Part shown: piece after piece, positions 1-9,218 of the stretch | Layout: the number at the start of each line of letters is the position of its first letter | How positions within the stretch are numbered: the stretch's first letter is position 1 | NCBI GenBank assembly: GCA_017445145.1 | Contig: JAFSVI010000030.1 | Span: 1 to 43,147, forward strand | Origin: Bacteroidaceae bacterium | GTDB taxonomy: Bacteria; Bacteroidota; Bacteroidia; Bacteroidales; Bacteroidaceae | Direction: 5' to 3' | Length of the DNA stretch: 43,147 nt | Program-made: the position numbers and the translations under genes | The notes under the pieces: generated by a model | Told to the model about the DNA's origin: nothing | Database searches by the model: none | What the model saw: only the letters and a program-made list of their open reading frames with translations

Positions 1-2343
1 CCCGGCGCTTTCCCACCTGGCGACCCCGTCCCCGACAGCGTGCGCTCCATCGTGAAGGCCAATGTCAGCGCAGCCCTCAGCCGCGCCCCCAACAACGCCA
101 TCTTCGGCAGCAACAGCGTGCGCTGGCCGTTGCCCATAGGGCTATGGATCTACAACGCCACCGTAGGCAGCAACTCCCGCTTCGGGCGCTGGGTGTTCGA
201 CACCTTCGCCAAGCAACCCGTCACCATCGCTTCCGTCAATCCCGCCATGCGCACGCAGGTGGCCATGCAGACGCTGCGCGCCAACGGCTTCTTCCGCGGC
301 CACGCGTCGGCCACCGTCTTGCCCAGTGCCAAGAACCCACGCAAGGCACGTGTGGCCTATGCCGTCACGCCCGGACCGCTCTTCCGCATCGACACCATCG
401 AGCGGCAGCCCATCGTGCCGGTGGCCGACAGCCTCATCCGCGCCACGCTGCCGACTACGCTCATACACTCTGGCGACCCCTTCAGCGCCGACAAGCTCGA
501 CGCCGAGCGCAAGCGCATAGCCAAGACGCTGCAGAGCAGGGGCTTCTACTACTTCCGCCCGGAGCACATCAGCTTCCTGGCCGACACCATCCAACGCCCC
601 GGCTACGTGAAGTTGCGCATGCGCCCGGCACCCACCATGCCGCCACGGGCGCGCAACCAGTACCGCATAGGGCGCACCACCATCACCATCTTTGCCAACA
701 ACGACTTCCAGGTCTCCGACAGCACCAACAACCCCACACGCACACTGCAGCAGCAATCCGGCCGCCGACGTGCCCAGCGCTTTTCCTCCAGGTCCGACAG
801 CTTGCGCCGCGCACGCTCCCGCGACGCCTTCGTCATGCGGTGGTCGGGCGGCGACCAGGCTCCATTGCGCATGGGGGCCATACGCCAGTATCTCATCTAT
901 CAGCCCGGACAGCTCTACCATCAGCGCCTCCACGAGCTCATGCAGGGCTTCCTCTCGGGCATGGGCATCTTCTCCAACATACAGGTCAACTACACGCTGC
1001 GCGACACCACCGACACCTGCTCCGTGCTCGATGTCAACATCCTTGGCATACTCGACAAACCCTACGAGAGCGAGTTCCATGCCAAGGTGACAAACAAAAC
1101 CAACGGCCTGCTCGGGCCGGGCATAGGGTGGGGCATGACCAAGCACAACGCCTTCCGTGGTGCCGAGAACCTCAACTTCAATATCTATGGCACCTACGAA
1201 TGGCAGACGGGAGTGCAGAGCAGCAATGCCGACCGCGGGCTGCTCAACAGCTTCGAACTTGGCACCTCGCTCTCGCTCAAATACCCGCGTCTCATGCCGC
1301 GCCTGTTAGGACGCTGGGCGTTCATGGCACAGCGCCGTCAGGCGCAGCGCCAAGGCACCCCGTCATTCCGGAGCCTCGCCACCACCACCTTCAAGCTCGA
1401 TGCCGACTGGATGAACCGCGCATCCTATTTCCAGATGATACGCTTCAGCGCCAGCATGGCCTACACCTACCGCCGCCGTCCGTGGTTCCAGCACGAGATC
1501 ACGCCGCTGCGCCTCGACTACAACATGCTCGTCAACAGCTCAGAGCGCTTCGACAGCATCGTGGCCAGCAACCAGGCCCTCTACGTGTCCATGCGCAACC
1601 AGCTCGTCCCCTCCATAGCCTACACCATGACATGGACCCCGCGGCCGCGAGGCGGCCACACGCGTTCGCTCATCCTCTCCTTCAAGGAAGCCGGCCACAT
1701 CGTCAATGGCATCTATGCCCTCGCCGGACAGGGTCGCAAGACGCGCGACAAGAAACTCCTTGGGGTGCCCTTCGCGCAGTTCCTCAAACTCACTGCCGAA
1801 TGGCGCGGCTCCTGGGCCATCACCGACCGCTCCACCATCGCCACGCGCGCCATGGCCGGTGCCGTGTGGAGCTATGGCAACTCCACCATGGCACCCTACG
1901 CCGACCTCTTCAGCGTGGGCGGTGCTAATAGCATACGCGCCTTCGGCGTGCGCACCATAGGCCCCGGCAGCTACCACCCTTCAGCATCGGGTTGGAGCTA
2001 TGTCGATCAGGTGGGCAACATTAAACTCGAAGCCAATGCCGAGTGGCGTGTGAAAATAATAGGAGGCCTCGAAGCGGCCGTATTCCTCGATGCCGGCAAC
2101 GTATGGCTCATGAAGCCCGATGCCCAGCGGCCCGGGGCATCCATCGACGCTTCCACCTTCTTCCGCGAGATAGCCCTCGGCACCGGACTCGGCATTCGCT
2201 ACGACCTCGACTTCATCGTCCTCCGCTTCGATGTCGGCATGGGCCTCCATGCGCCCTACGACACGGGCCGCTCGGGCTACTACAACCTGCCTCGCTTTGG
2301 CGACTCCCTTGGCTACCACATCGCTGTGGGCTATCCCTTCTGA
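1..2343 (+). CDS. Omp85/TamL-type outer-membrane assembly protein, 5' end missing
   Basis: The reading frame is open from the first base of the window, so the N-terminus (normally a lipoprotein signal in Bacteroidetes TamL proteins) lies to the left. About 780 codons are present. The first part resembles POTRA-like repeats with short Phe/Tyr-rich segments, for example LRANGFF and LQSRGFYYF. The second half reads as alternating beta strands, contains SVGGANSIRAFG, which resembles the conserved motif of the Omp85 barrel, and ends in a terminal Phe (HIAVGYPF), as outer-membrane barrels usually do. The family inserts or translocates proteins at the outer membrane; TamL is the Bacteroidetes lipoprotein version paired with TamB. 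The exact subfamily is inferred from general resemblance. The gene converges on the small gene at 2394-2576. Confidence 0.8.
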   Translation, partial: PGAFPPGDPVPDSVRSIVKANVSAALSRAPNNAIFGSNSVRWPLPIGLWIYNATVGSNSRFGRWVFDTFAKQPVTIASVNPAMRTQVAMQTLRANGFFRGHASATVLPSAKNPRKARVAYAVTPGPLFRIDTIERQPIVPVADSLIRATLPTTLIHSGDPFSADKLDAERKRIAKTLQSRGFYYFRPEHISFLADTIQRPGYVKLRMRPAPTMPPRARNQYRIGRTTITIFANNDFQVSDSTNNPTRTLQQQSGRRRAQRFSSRSDSLRRARSRDAFVMRWSGGDQAPLRMGAIRQYLIYQPGQLYHQRLHELMQGFLSGMGIFSNIQVNYTLRDTTDTCSVLDVNILGILDKPYESEFHAKVTNKTNGLLGPGIGWGMTKHNAFRGAENLNFNIYGTYEWQTGVQSSNADRGLLNSFELGTSLSLKYPRLMPRLLGRWAFMAQRRQAQRQGTPSFRSLATTTFKLDADWMNRASYFQMIRFSASMAYTYRRRPWFQHEITPLRLDYNMLVNSSERFDSIVASNQALYVSMRNQLVPSIAYTMTWTPRPRGGHTRSLILSFKEAGHIVNGIYALAGQGRKTRDKKLLGVPFAQFLKLTAEWRGSWAITDRSTIATRAMAGAVWSYGNSTMAPYADLFSVGGANSIRAFGVRTIGPGSYHPSASGWSYVDQVGNIKLEANAEWRVKIIGGLEAAVFLDAGNVWLMKPDAQRPGASIDASTFFREIALGTGLGIRYDLDFIVLRFDVGMGLHAPYDTGRSGYYNLPRFGDSLGYHIAVGYPF

Positions 2344-2393
2344 CATGCCGTCAGGCACATTATGCTCATTGCCCAAACCGTTGCTGCGGAGGC

Positions 2394-2576
2394 CTATTCC
2401 CAGTCGAACTCCCATGCGCCGCCGTTGTCGCTCTTGGCGCGGTTGTCGTCGGCTGTGTCGTCGGCTTCGCTACTGATGGTGATGCCTGTTTGTGGCGAGC
2501 CGCCGCTGAAGGCCAGCATGATGTGAGATGCCAAGTTGTGGCTGGTGGTGATGGGTGATGTATATGTTTGTTTCAT
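2394..2576 (-). CDS. 60-residue peptide of the MKxTYxxP type, unknown function
   Basis: Small ORF starting MKQTYTSPITTS and ending in an acidic, Trp-containing tail (GGAWEFDWE), with a central FSGGSPQTG. From memory, many Bacteroidales genomes carry short proteins beginning MKKxYxxP and ending in Asp/Glu/Trp-rich tails; this one fits that pattern, but their role is not known to me. It begins 27 bases after the stop of the secreted nuclease-fold gene (2604-5687) on the same strand and has no promoter of its own that I can see, so it is probably cotranscribed. Codon use is noticeably less GC-rich than in its neighbours (Ile and Ser in the middle). The alternative is a chance ORF, but the start, the tail and the spacing argue against that. 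Confidence 0.6.
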   Translation of the reverse strand: MKQTYTSPITTSHNLASHIMLAFSGGSPQTGITISSEADDTADDNRAKSDNGGAWEFDWE

Positions 2577-2603
2577 GTCATGTCCCTGCTATCGTGTTCA
2601 ACG

Positions 2604-5600
2604 CTATCTGACCGTGGCACCCGCCACGGCCACCTTGCGCCCACCGCTCACGTAAAGCCCTGGCTTCACGGCGCGGGCCACGCGCTGGCCGCTGAGGGTG
2701 AATATGTGTGGCGTGGCACTGCCGCCGGGAGTGGCGTCGCTGCGTTGCCAAGCCCCGTCGAGCCCCACGGTGGTGTCTCCAGAGTGTATGGCGAAGGTGA
2801 GCGCCTTCACGTCGGTGGCGGCATCGGCAGGCGTGAATGCAAAATATGCCCGGCATGCCTTGAGCGTGCGGTCCACAGCGGTGTGGGTCAGTGTGCCCGC
2901 GGCGGTGAGGTAGTAGATGCCCTCGTCGGCAGCGGTGATGCCAAAAGTGTCGTAGTAGCCGATGAAGCGTACATGGCCGTCGGCGGCGCTGATGGCCGTG
3001 GGTGTCGTGGCGCTTATGCTGACGCCCTCGAACGTGGGGTTCACGATGTCGTCGCCGCCTGTCCAGCGTATGATGTATGGCACTCCGGCTGTGAGGCGTT
3101 CCACCTTGTCGCCAAAGACCATGTCCACGTGTGTGCCGGTCATGGTGGCTGTGGCCAGCGTCCGGGCCTCCACGCCGTCGCCGCCGAGGCAGCTCGCGTT
3201 GAGCGTAACGTCGAAGGGCAGGCAGAGTGTGTTCCACGAGCCGTCCTTGTATAGCGTGCGCCCTGTGAGGACTGCGTTGGTGTTGAGGCCCGCGGCAGCG
3301 GCAACCATGTGTGTGTTGTCGGCGGCATCGTTGTCCAAGGCGATGTCCATGGTCGTCGGGTCGCCTGGCACGGTGTATGCGAATGTCACCACGACGGGGT
3401 GGTGGTCGCCAAGCGGGGTGGTGTCGTCGGTGCCGTCCACGTTGCCGTAGGTGTAGTCCTGCTCGATGGCGAACGTCTGTGGCGTGAGCTGCATGGTGTT
3501 GGCCGCCGTGGGGTTGACGTAGATGATTTTATCCACAATCTCGTAGTTGGCGTAGGCCGTGGGGTCGGAGGCGTCGGTGAGGTCGGCCATGTCGGTGGTC
3601 GGGCAGATGCCGTTGCGGAAGAACTCCACCCACACGTCATGTGCCGTGAGGCCTGAGCCGAGGCGTTGCATGAAGTTGGCGGCGATGTCCTCGCGTGTCC
3701 AGCGGCTGTTGGTGTCGCCGATGATGAGCTTGGGGCGCGTGGCATCGGCGGCGTTGATGGCGTCGGCCAGCTGCCGCCATTGAGCCTCGCGCGACCAGGT
3801 GGCATCGGTGTCGCCGGCATCCATGTGGAGGATATATACATCCACCGTGCCGCCGCCCACGCTCATGTCGTAGTGGCGGAAGCCTTTCTTCACGTATTGG
3901 TTTCCCTCTGTCTCGGCCATCGTCTCCCACTGTGTCCAGCTCTCATTGCTGATGCCCACGGCGTCGCGGAGCCAGATGAGGTTCAAGCCGTCGGTGTCGA
4001 AGCGGAATTTGCCCTGTATGATTTGTGACCACGGCAGGTCGCCCACACTGAGCGTGGCGCGCACGGTGCCGCAGTCGTAGCGGTCGGTGAGCGACTCCAT
4101 GAGCGAGCCGTTGTAGTTGAAGTCTTCGCTGCAACCTATGATGTCATAGCTCTTGGAGGCCAGGTAGCGGCTGATTTTCTTCGTGCCGTCGGCGCCTGGG
4201 CCGTCGGGGTTCAGGTCAACGGTGGCGATGGTGTTGGGCAGCCCATCGACGTTGAGGGCCGTGGCGGTGAAGCTACCCTGCACGAATGTGCGCTCTGCCA
4301 CGACGCGCAGTGTGGCATCGGTGCGCGTGGTGCGGAAGTAGGCCCGTCCGCCGGGCAGTGTCATGCGGTATGTGGCAGCGGTAGTGGCGCCGGTGCCGGG
4401 CGTCGTGGTGCCATCGGTGGCAACCACCAAGCCTTCTATGTTGCCCACGAGGCGGTATTCGCTATGGCATGGTAGGTCACAGTAGTACCATTGCCCGGGA
4501 GCCAGGTGCGTGCGTCCGCCATGGGGCAGCGGGGCGGCGACGGCGTCGAGCGTGAGGCTGCTGAGTGTGAGGCGCACGTCGTCGAGCTTGAAGAACGTCT
4601 GCGTCTCGCCATCGTGGCCGCTCACCCACCACTGCCCCGTGGCCTGGGCGCTGATGTTCAGGGGCTGCCCGGTGCCGAGGGTGACGCGCACGGAGGTACG
4701 GATGCCCGTGGCGTCGCCCTGGCCGCTGACGGTGGCCACGATGCCGTTGGCGCCGAAGGTGGCCGTGCGCCCCTGCCACGTGGCCACCACGCCAGAGAGT
4801 TCATACGTGCCGGCTGGCAGCCCCGTCACCGTTTGGCTGGCGCCCAGCGTGGGTGCCCACCACTGGTATGCGTTGAGCAGGTACGAGCCTGCCTTGTTCG
4901 TCATGCCATAGTCGCTGCGCACGGCAAATTCGTTATTGCCGCTCTCGCGGCCGGTGAGCGTCCAGCCCCTCTCGTCGCCGCTTTCGAAGGATGGGTTGAC
5001 GATGCTGCCGGTGAAGTCCCGCTGCGTGGCGGCAGAGAGAACGTCGCTGCGCAGTGCCATGAGGCGCGCATGGCTGATGGCGAAGAGGCGATAGCGTCCA
5101 GCCTCGTCGCCCGCCTCGTTGCGGCGGTTGAGGGCTATAGCTTCGCCGGCGGCCACGCTGCGGTTCCACGGCCCGAGGTAGCCACACGCCCAGTTGCCGG
5201 ATCTGATGGGGTACTTGCCGCTCTCAAAGAGCCAGTAGCCGTCAGCGCGTGTGGCCGTGAGGCGGCACCATTCCGACATCTCCGGCTCGGTATATGTGAG
5301 CACATACATGTAGCCCGCGTTGTCGTGCGTCTGGAACAGGCTGCTGTTATACACCATGTTGCGCAACCCTACATACTGGCCGTCGCGCTCGAGAGTGAAG
5401 AAATTGGAGAGGTCGCCTACGGGATCCTCCGTCACAAGGCGGTAGCGCAGGGCCTTGGTGTCCTCGCCGGCCCATGCTGGCTTGGCCTCGTAGGCTCCCA
5501 CACCCACGATGAGCGTGGTGGTCTCTGCCGGGCATAGTATGTAGCATAGGTCGGGGTCGGCGCTGAGAGCGGTTTCGGTGGTCACTTCGGCAAAGCCGCG

Positions 5601-5687
5601 CGAGGGTGTGAGGTAGGTTGTGTAGTCGGCTGCTGCGGCCACCGTGGCGGCAGCCAGCATGATGTGGCAAAGGATGTTGCGTAGCAT
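2604..5687 (-). CDS. Secreted multidomain endonuclease/exonuclease/phosphatase-fold protein
   Basis: About 1027 residues from the ATG at 5687. A frame extends 22 codons further upstream, but only this start puts a signal peptide (LCHIMLAAATVAAAA) at the N-terminus. Order of parts: signal peptide; an N-terminal region of about 190 residues without a clear family; a carbohydrate-binding-like beta-sandwich (NPSFESGDERGWTL, near 230-380); the EEP catalytic fold (about 490-790) with the motif series ALNVDGLPN, CSEDFN, ILHMDAGD, IIGDTNSR and GDHHPVVV, which supply the metal-binding and catalytic Asn, Glu, Asp and His; a region with LYKDGSWNTLCLPF, seen in Prevotella surface proteins; and a C-terminus IFTLSGQRVARAVKPGLYV that resembles sorting or anchoring tails. 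The substrate could be nucleic acid, a phospholipid or an inositol phosphate; the sequence does not decide. A promoter lies at 5715-5746. Confidence 0.75.
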   Translation of the reverse strand: MLRNILCHIMLAAATVAAAADYTTYLTPSRGFAEVTTETALSADPDLCYILCPAETTTLIVGVGAYEAKPAWAGEDTKALRYRLVTEDPVGDLSNFFTLERDGQYVGLRNMVYNSSLFQTHDNAGYMYVLTYTEPEMSEWCRLTATRADGYWLFESGKYPIRSGNWACGYLGPWNRSVAAGEAIALNRRNEAGDEAGRYRLFAISHARLMALRSDVLSAATQRDFTGSIVNPSFESGDERGWTLTGRESGNNEFAVRSDYGMTNKAGSYLLNAYQWWAPTLGASQTVTGLPAGTYELSGVVATWQGRTATFGANGIVATVSGQGDATGIRTSVRVTLGTGQPLNISAQATGQWWVSGHDGETQTFFKLDDVRLTLSSLTLDAVAAPLPHGGRTHLAPGQWYYCDLPCHSEYRLVGNIEGLVVATDGTTTPGTGATTAATYRMTLPGGRAYFRTTRTDATLRVVAERTFVQGSFTATALNVDGLPNTIATVDLNPDGPGADGTKKISRYLASKSYDIIGCSEDFNYNGSLMESLTDRYDCGTVRATLSVGDLPWSQIIQGKFRFDTDGLNLIWLRDAVGISNESWTQWETMAETEGNQYVKKGFRHYDMSVGGGTVDVYILHMDAGDTDATWSREAQWRQLADAINAADATRPKLIIGDTNSRWTREDIAANFMQRLGSGLTAHDVWVEFFRNGICPTTDMADLTDASDPTAYANYEIVDKIIYVNPTAANTMQLTPQTFAIEQDYTYGNVDGTDDTTPLGDHHPVVVTFAYTVPGDPTTMDIALDNDAADNTHMVAAAAGLNTNAVLTGRTLYKDGSWNTLCLPFDVTLNASCLGGDGVEARTLATATMTGTHVDMVFGDKVERLTAGVPYIIRWTGGDDIVNPTFEGVSISATTPTAISAADGHVRFIGYYDTFGITAADEGIYYLTAAGTLTHTAVDRTLKACRAYFAFTPADAATDVKALTFAIHSGDTTVGLDGAWQRSDATPGGSATPHIFTLSGQRVARAVKPGLYVSGGRKVAVAGATVR

Positions 5688-5714
5688 GGCGTGTGGTATG
5701 GATGATTGCGGCTG

Positions 5715-5746
5715 CAAAGTTAGGGCTTTCAGCGCTGAATGCCAAA
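5715..5746 (-). promoter_or_regulatory. Bacteroidales-type promoter of the secreted EEP gene
   Basis: On the minus strand, TAACTTTG (5715-5722) matches the TAnnTTTG -7 element, and TTTG (5743-5746) lies 20 bases upstream as the -33 element. The start codon at 5687 is about 27 bases downstream. Confidence 0.65.
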
Positions 5747-5789
5747 CATTCAAGCCTAAATATTTTGCATCCCCGCCACGTAGGCGCCA

Positions 5790-6707
5790 TCACGGCAGCA
5801 CGAAGTCAAACCTCAGACCGCCACCTTCAGCCGCACAGACGCTGATGGAGCCGCCGTGGAGCACCACGGCGTTTTTCACAATCGCCAGCCCCAAACCTGT
5901 GCCGCCGAGGTCGCGGCTGCGGCTTTTGTCAACGCGGTAGAACCGCTCGAAGAGGCGTGGCAAATGCTCGGGCGCCACCCCGGCGCCGTTGTCGGCAAAG
6001 GTGAAGTGCCATCCGTCGGCACCGTGTGTGGCCGATAGCTCTATGGTGGTGTGCTGCCCGGCATGGTTGATGGCGTTGTCCGTGAGGTTGTGGAAGATGC
6101 TGTAGAGCATCTGCCAGTTGCCCCGCAGGGCTATGCCCGGTGGCAGGCAGTTGCTGAATGTCATCTGCCGTGCTGCCAGGCGGGGGCGCGCCTCCTCGAC
6201 GATGTCGGCCACCATGGGCGAGAGTTCCACACGCTCGCGGCGCAGCATCTCGGGGGCATAGTCCATCTTGTTGAGCGTGGATATGTCCTGCAGCAGCTGT
6301 GTGAGTTGCTGCGCCTGGGCGTTGGCGCGGCTAATGAATTTGTGGCGCGTGGCATCGTCCATGTCTGGCGAGCGCAGTATGGTGTCGGTGTAACCGAGGA
6401 TGCAGGCAACGGGCGTCTTCAGCTCATGGGCTATATTCTGCGTCAGCTCGCGGCGCAGCTCGCTCTGGCGTTGCTGCTGCTCGCGGCTGATGCGCTCGTC
6501 CATGCGGCGTGCGTAGCCATGTAGCAGCCACGCCAGCCCGGTCATGGCGGCGATGGAGAAGAGGAGCAGGTGCCAGTCGCTGGCCTCGTGGAAGGGCTTG
6601 ACGAAACGGCGGTCATAGTCCTCGAACAGGATGAAGATGCCAGCATATACGGCGAACACGACCATGATGCTGGCATACATCTTGCGGCCTTCGGTGAGCT
6701 TCTTCAT
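5790..6707 (-). CDS. Sensor histidine kinase, PhoR-like
   Basis: 305 residues. The ATG at 6707 overlaps the stop of the response regulator gene by ATGA, which fixes the start; a longer frame upstream is a shadow of the regulator. Two membrane helices (about 12-28 and 46-63) enclose a short outside loop. The HisKA dimerisation helix has the phospho-acceptor His94 in NIAHELKTPV. The ATPase domain has the N box around Asn211 (LTDNAINHA), a G1 box DNGAGV, an F box LFERFYRVD and a G2 box GGTGLGLAIVK. The kinase should autophosphorylate on His94 and pass phosphate to the partner regulator. With the neighbouring Na+/phosphate cotransporter, phosphate sensing is a reasonable inference, but the sensor loop is too short to show a ligand. 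Confidence 0.88.
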   Translation of the reverse strand: MKKLTEGRKMYASIMVVFAVYAGIFILFEDYDRRFVKPFHEASDWHLLLFSIAAMTGLAWLLHGYARRMDERISREQQQRQSELRRELTQNIAHELKTPVACILGYTDTILRSPDMDDATRHKFISRANAQAQQLTQLLQDISTLNKMDYAPEMLRRERVELSPMVADIVEEARPRLAARQMTFSNCLPPGIALRGNWQMLYSIFHNLTDNAINHAGQHTTIELSATHGADGWHFTFADNGAGVAPEHLPRLFERFYRVDKSRSRDLGGTGLGLAIVKNAVVLHGGSISVCAAEGGGLRFDFVLP

Positions 6708-7387
6708 GCCTCTGTCTTTTTCGCGAAGAGGTAACCAAAGCCTTGGCGGGTGACGACATGCGCACTGTAGCGGCCTATTTTCTTGCGAAGACGCGCTATG
6801 TTCACATCCACGGCGCGGTCTGTGACGATGACATCCGGCGGCCACACAGCGTCGAGGAGCTGCTGGCGCGAGAACACCTGCCCGGGGTGCGACAGCAGCA
6901 GGTTGAGAAGCCCGAACTCGGTCCTCGTCAGCTGCACCTCTCCGCCATCGACAAGACAGCATTTGCTGTCGAAGTCCAGCTGCAGCGTCCCAAAGGTCAA
7001 GAGGTGCTCCGCATCGTGACCCGCACGGTCGAGCACGGCCTTCACCCTGGCCAGCAGCTCACGCACGGAGAAGGGCTTTCTGACATAGTCGTCGGCGCCG
7101 AGGCTAAAGCCGCGCAAGGTGTCCTCTTCGCTATCCTTGGCCGTGAGGAAGATGATGGGCATGCGGGCCGTCGGTGTGTCGGCGCGCAGGCGTTCGGCCA
7201 GCTCGAACCCCGACATGCCAGGCATCATCACGTCGAGCAGCGCGAGGTCGGCCGTCGCTGCGTGGCCGAGTGCTTCCTCAGCCGATGTCACTGCCACCGT
7301 CTCATATCCCTCGGCATCGAGGTTGTAGGTGAGGATTTCGCATAGGTCGCGTTCGTCATCGACGACCAATATTCTTTTCTTTTCCAT
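6704..7387 (-). CDS. OmpR/PhoB-family response regulator
   Basis: 227 residues from the ATG at 7387 (MEKKRILVVDDERD); codons further upstream add a non-homologous stretch. The receiver domain has the acidic pair Asp10/Asp11, phospho-acceptor Asp52 in LALLDVMMPG, switch Thr82 and Lys104 in YVRKPF. The C-terminal winged helix has the usual pattern: LTRTEFGLLNLLL, a recognition region with DRAVDVNIARLRKK, and a wing ending GFGYLF. It begins 23 bases after the Na+/phosphate cotransporter stop and overlaps the kinase gene by 4 bases, so the three are probably one transcript. It is likely a DNA-binding regulator of phosphate-related genes; no PHO-box-like operator was recognised. Confidence 0.88.
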   Translation of the reverse strand: MEKKRILVVDDERDLCEILTYNLDAEGYETVAVTSAEEALGHAATADLALLDVMMPGMSGFELAERLRADTPTARMPIIFLTAKDSEEDTLRGFSLGADDYVRKPFSVRELLARVKAVLDRAGHDAEHLLTFGTLQLDFDSKCCLVDGGEVQLTRTEFGLLNLLLSHPGQVFSRQQLLDAVWPPDVIVTDRAVDVNIARLRKKIGRYSAHVVTRQGFGYLFAKKTEA

Positions 7388-7410
7388 GATTGCGGCGGCA
7401 AAGATAAGCA

Positions 7411-9099
7411 TTATTTTCCTAATCTGGCCTCAACGACGTTGACAATATAATCTCCGAGCTTCTCACATTCGCTCACCATGTCGATGTACATGGTCCCGAC
7501 GGCATAGTCGTACTCATGCTCGTTGATGGCGCGGACATTGTCGGTTTTCAGCTGTTGGCGCAGTTGGTTGATGTCGTTTTCCAGACGGTAGGTGTCGCGG
7601 ATGTCGTGGTCGCGGCCGTGGCCCGTCATCACGTTGTTCATCTGTGTCAGTGCGTTGTCGGTGAGGTACATCATGGCGTGAAGCTTCTCGGTGACGGCCG
7701 CGGGGAAGGCAAGCCCCGCCTCGCGGCGACGGTGGAGTGCGCGCGCCAGGTTGTAGCACGCATCGCCTATCGACTCCAGTTCGCTGAGTTCGCGCAGCAT
7801 CTGCCTCACCTTCGTCTTTGTGACATCGCTCAGGTGGTTGTTGCTGACCTGCTCTAAGTAGCGCGCTATCTCGATCTCGGTCTTGTCGGCGGTGTCCTCC
7901 TGCTGCTCCACCGTGTCCCAGAAACGCTCAAACATGGCGTCGTCCTTCTCGTCGAGCATTTCCATCACCACGCCAAACATCTGCTGCACGCGCAAGGCGA
8001 AATGTGCTGTCTCCTTCTGCGCCTGGAGCACCGCTATTTCCGGCGTCTGAATGATGTTGGCCTGGATGTATTGCAGCTTGAACGTTGCCTCGTGGACACC
8101 CTCCTTCTCGGGTAGCAGCCAGCACACAACGCGCTCCATCTGCGGGATGAGGCCGATGAGCAGCGCCGTGTTGGCAACGTTGAAGCAGGTGTGGAACGTG
8201 GCCAGCACAACAGGCAGACGCTCGGCGTTGCCGCTGCCGGCAACGTCGTAGCCCACGAGGCCGCACACCATATCTACAAAGGGATAGAACACTGCCAGCA
8301 CCCACATCACGCCAAAGATATTGAACACCAGATGTGCCAGCGCAGCCCGCCGTGCCTGGATGTTGGCTCCCAGCGCAGCCAGGTTGGCAGTGGCCGTGGT
8401 GCCTATGTTCTCGCCCATGACGAGGGCTATGCCTAAATGGATAGGCAACACGCCGGTGGAACACAGCAGGATGGTGATGGCCATGACGGCTGCCGACGAC
8501 TGCACCACGCACGTGATGACGGTGCCCATGGCGAGGAAGGAGAGAATAGTCCAGTAGCTGCCCGTGTCGAACGAGGCGAAGAAAGCCACCACCGCCTCGT
8601 TGTGCTCCAGGTCCATGGCCTTGCCCGTGGTGCTGAGCATGACGAGTGAGAGGAAGATGAATGCGATGCCAAAGAGGAAGTCGCCCACGAAGCGCCGCTC
8701 CTTCTTGTAGATGAGCGCTATGCCCACGGCAAAGGCGGGATATACCACGTTGGTGAGGTCCACGTTGTAGCCCAGCGACATAATCCACGCCGTCAGCGTC
8801 GTGCCTATGTTGGCACCCATGATGACGGATATGGCCTGCGCCAGAGTGAGCAGGCCTGCAGAGACAAAGGAGACGGTCATCACCGTCGTGGCCGACGACG
8901 ACTGCACGGCGCAGGTCACGAAGGCTCCGGTGAGCATTCCCGTCAGTCGGTTGGTGGTCATGCGCGAGAGGATGTGGCGCAGCTGCGGGCCGGCCATTTT
9001 CTGCAGTGCGTCGCTCATCATGCGCATGCCGTAGATGAGCAGCCCCAGGGCTCCAAGCAGCTTGAACCCTGCCATAACATAGTCTTGTGTTGTTTCCAT
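7411..9099 (-). CDS. Na+/phosphate cotransporter with C-terminal PhoU-like domain
   Basis: 562 residues from the ATG at 9099 (METTQDYVMAG); the longer frame is unlikely because it would start upstream of the promoter. It has two inverted Na/Pi-cotransporter repeats, each with the family QSS signature: CAVQSSSATTVMTV early and CVVQSSAAVMAIT in the second half, with GANIGTT and GENIGTT loops. About eight hydrophobic segments occupy the first 340 residues. The remaining roughly 220 residues are helical and resemble PhoU (DVTKTKVRQMLRELSELESIGDAC and onward), as in many bacterial NptA-type proteins. It should import phosphate using the sodium gradient. The linked two-component system suggests control by phosphate. 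Confidence 0.9.
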   Translation of the reverse strand: METTQDYVMAGFKLLGALGLLIYGMRMMSDALQKMAGPQLRHILSRMTTNRLTGMLTGAFVTCAVQSSSATTVMTVSFVSAGLLTLAQAISVIMGANIGTTLTAWIMSLGYNVDLTNVVYPAFAVGIALIYKKERRFVGDFLFGIAFIFLSLVMLSTTGKAMDLEHNEAVVAFFASFDTGSYWTILSFLAMGTVITCVVQSSAAVMAITILLCSTGVLPIHLGIALVMGENIGTTATANLAALGANIQARRAALAHLVFNIFGVMWVLAVFYPFVDMVCGLVGYDVAGSGNAERLPVVLATFHTCFNVANTALLIGLIPQMERVVCWLLPEKEGVHEATFKLQYIQANIIQTPEIAVLQAQKETAHFALRVQQMFGVVMEMLDEKDDAMFERFWDTVEQQEDTADKTEIEIARYLEQVSNNHLSDVTKTKVRQMLRELSELESIGDACYNLARALHRRREAGLAFPAAVTEKLHAMMYLTDNALTQMNNVMTGHGRDHDIRDTYRLENDINQLRQQLKTDNVRAINEHEYDYAVGTMYIDMVSECEKLGDYIVNVVEARLGK

Positions 9100-9143
9100 C
9101 TTGTTAGCGTAACCCAGCGGAAAGGCGCGGGACACAGCGGCTG

Positions 9144-9174
9144 CAAAAGTATGGCGAATCCCACATACTGCCAA
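9144..9174 (-). promoter_or_regulatory. Promoter of the phosphate transporter/two-component operon
   Basis: On the minus strand, TACTTTTG (9144-9151) matches TAnnTTTG, and TTGG (9171-9174) lies exactly 19 bases upstream. The leader to the ATG at 9099 is about 45 bases. Confidence 0.6.
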
Positions 9175-9218
9175 GCAAGATGTGTTACGATGTGGTTACG
9201 AAACACGATTGTAACACC

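Noticed and set aside
142-1146. Long minus-strand ORF opposite the Omp85/TamL gene
   Set aside because: Antisense image of a GC-rich gene: Gly/Ala/His-rich, with no motif, signal or family, while the opposite strand reads as a clear barrel protein.
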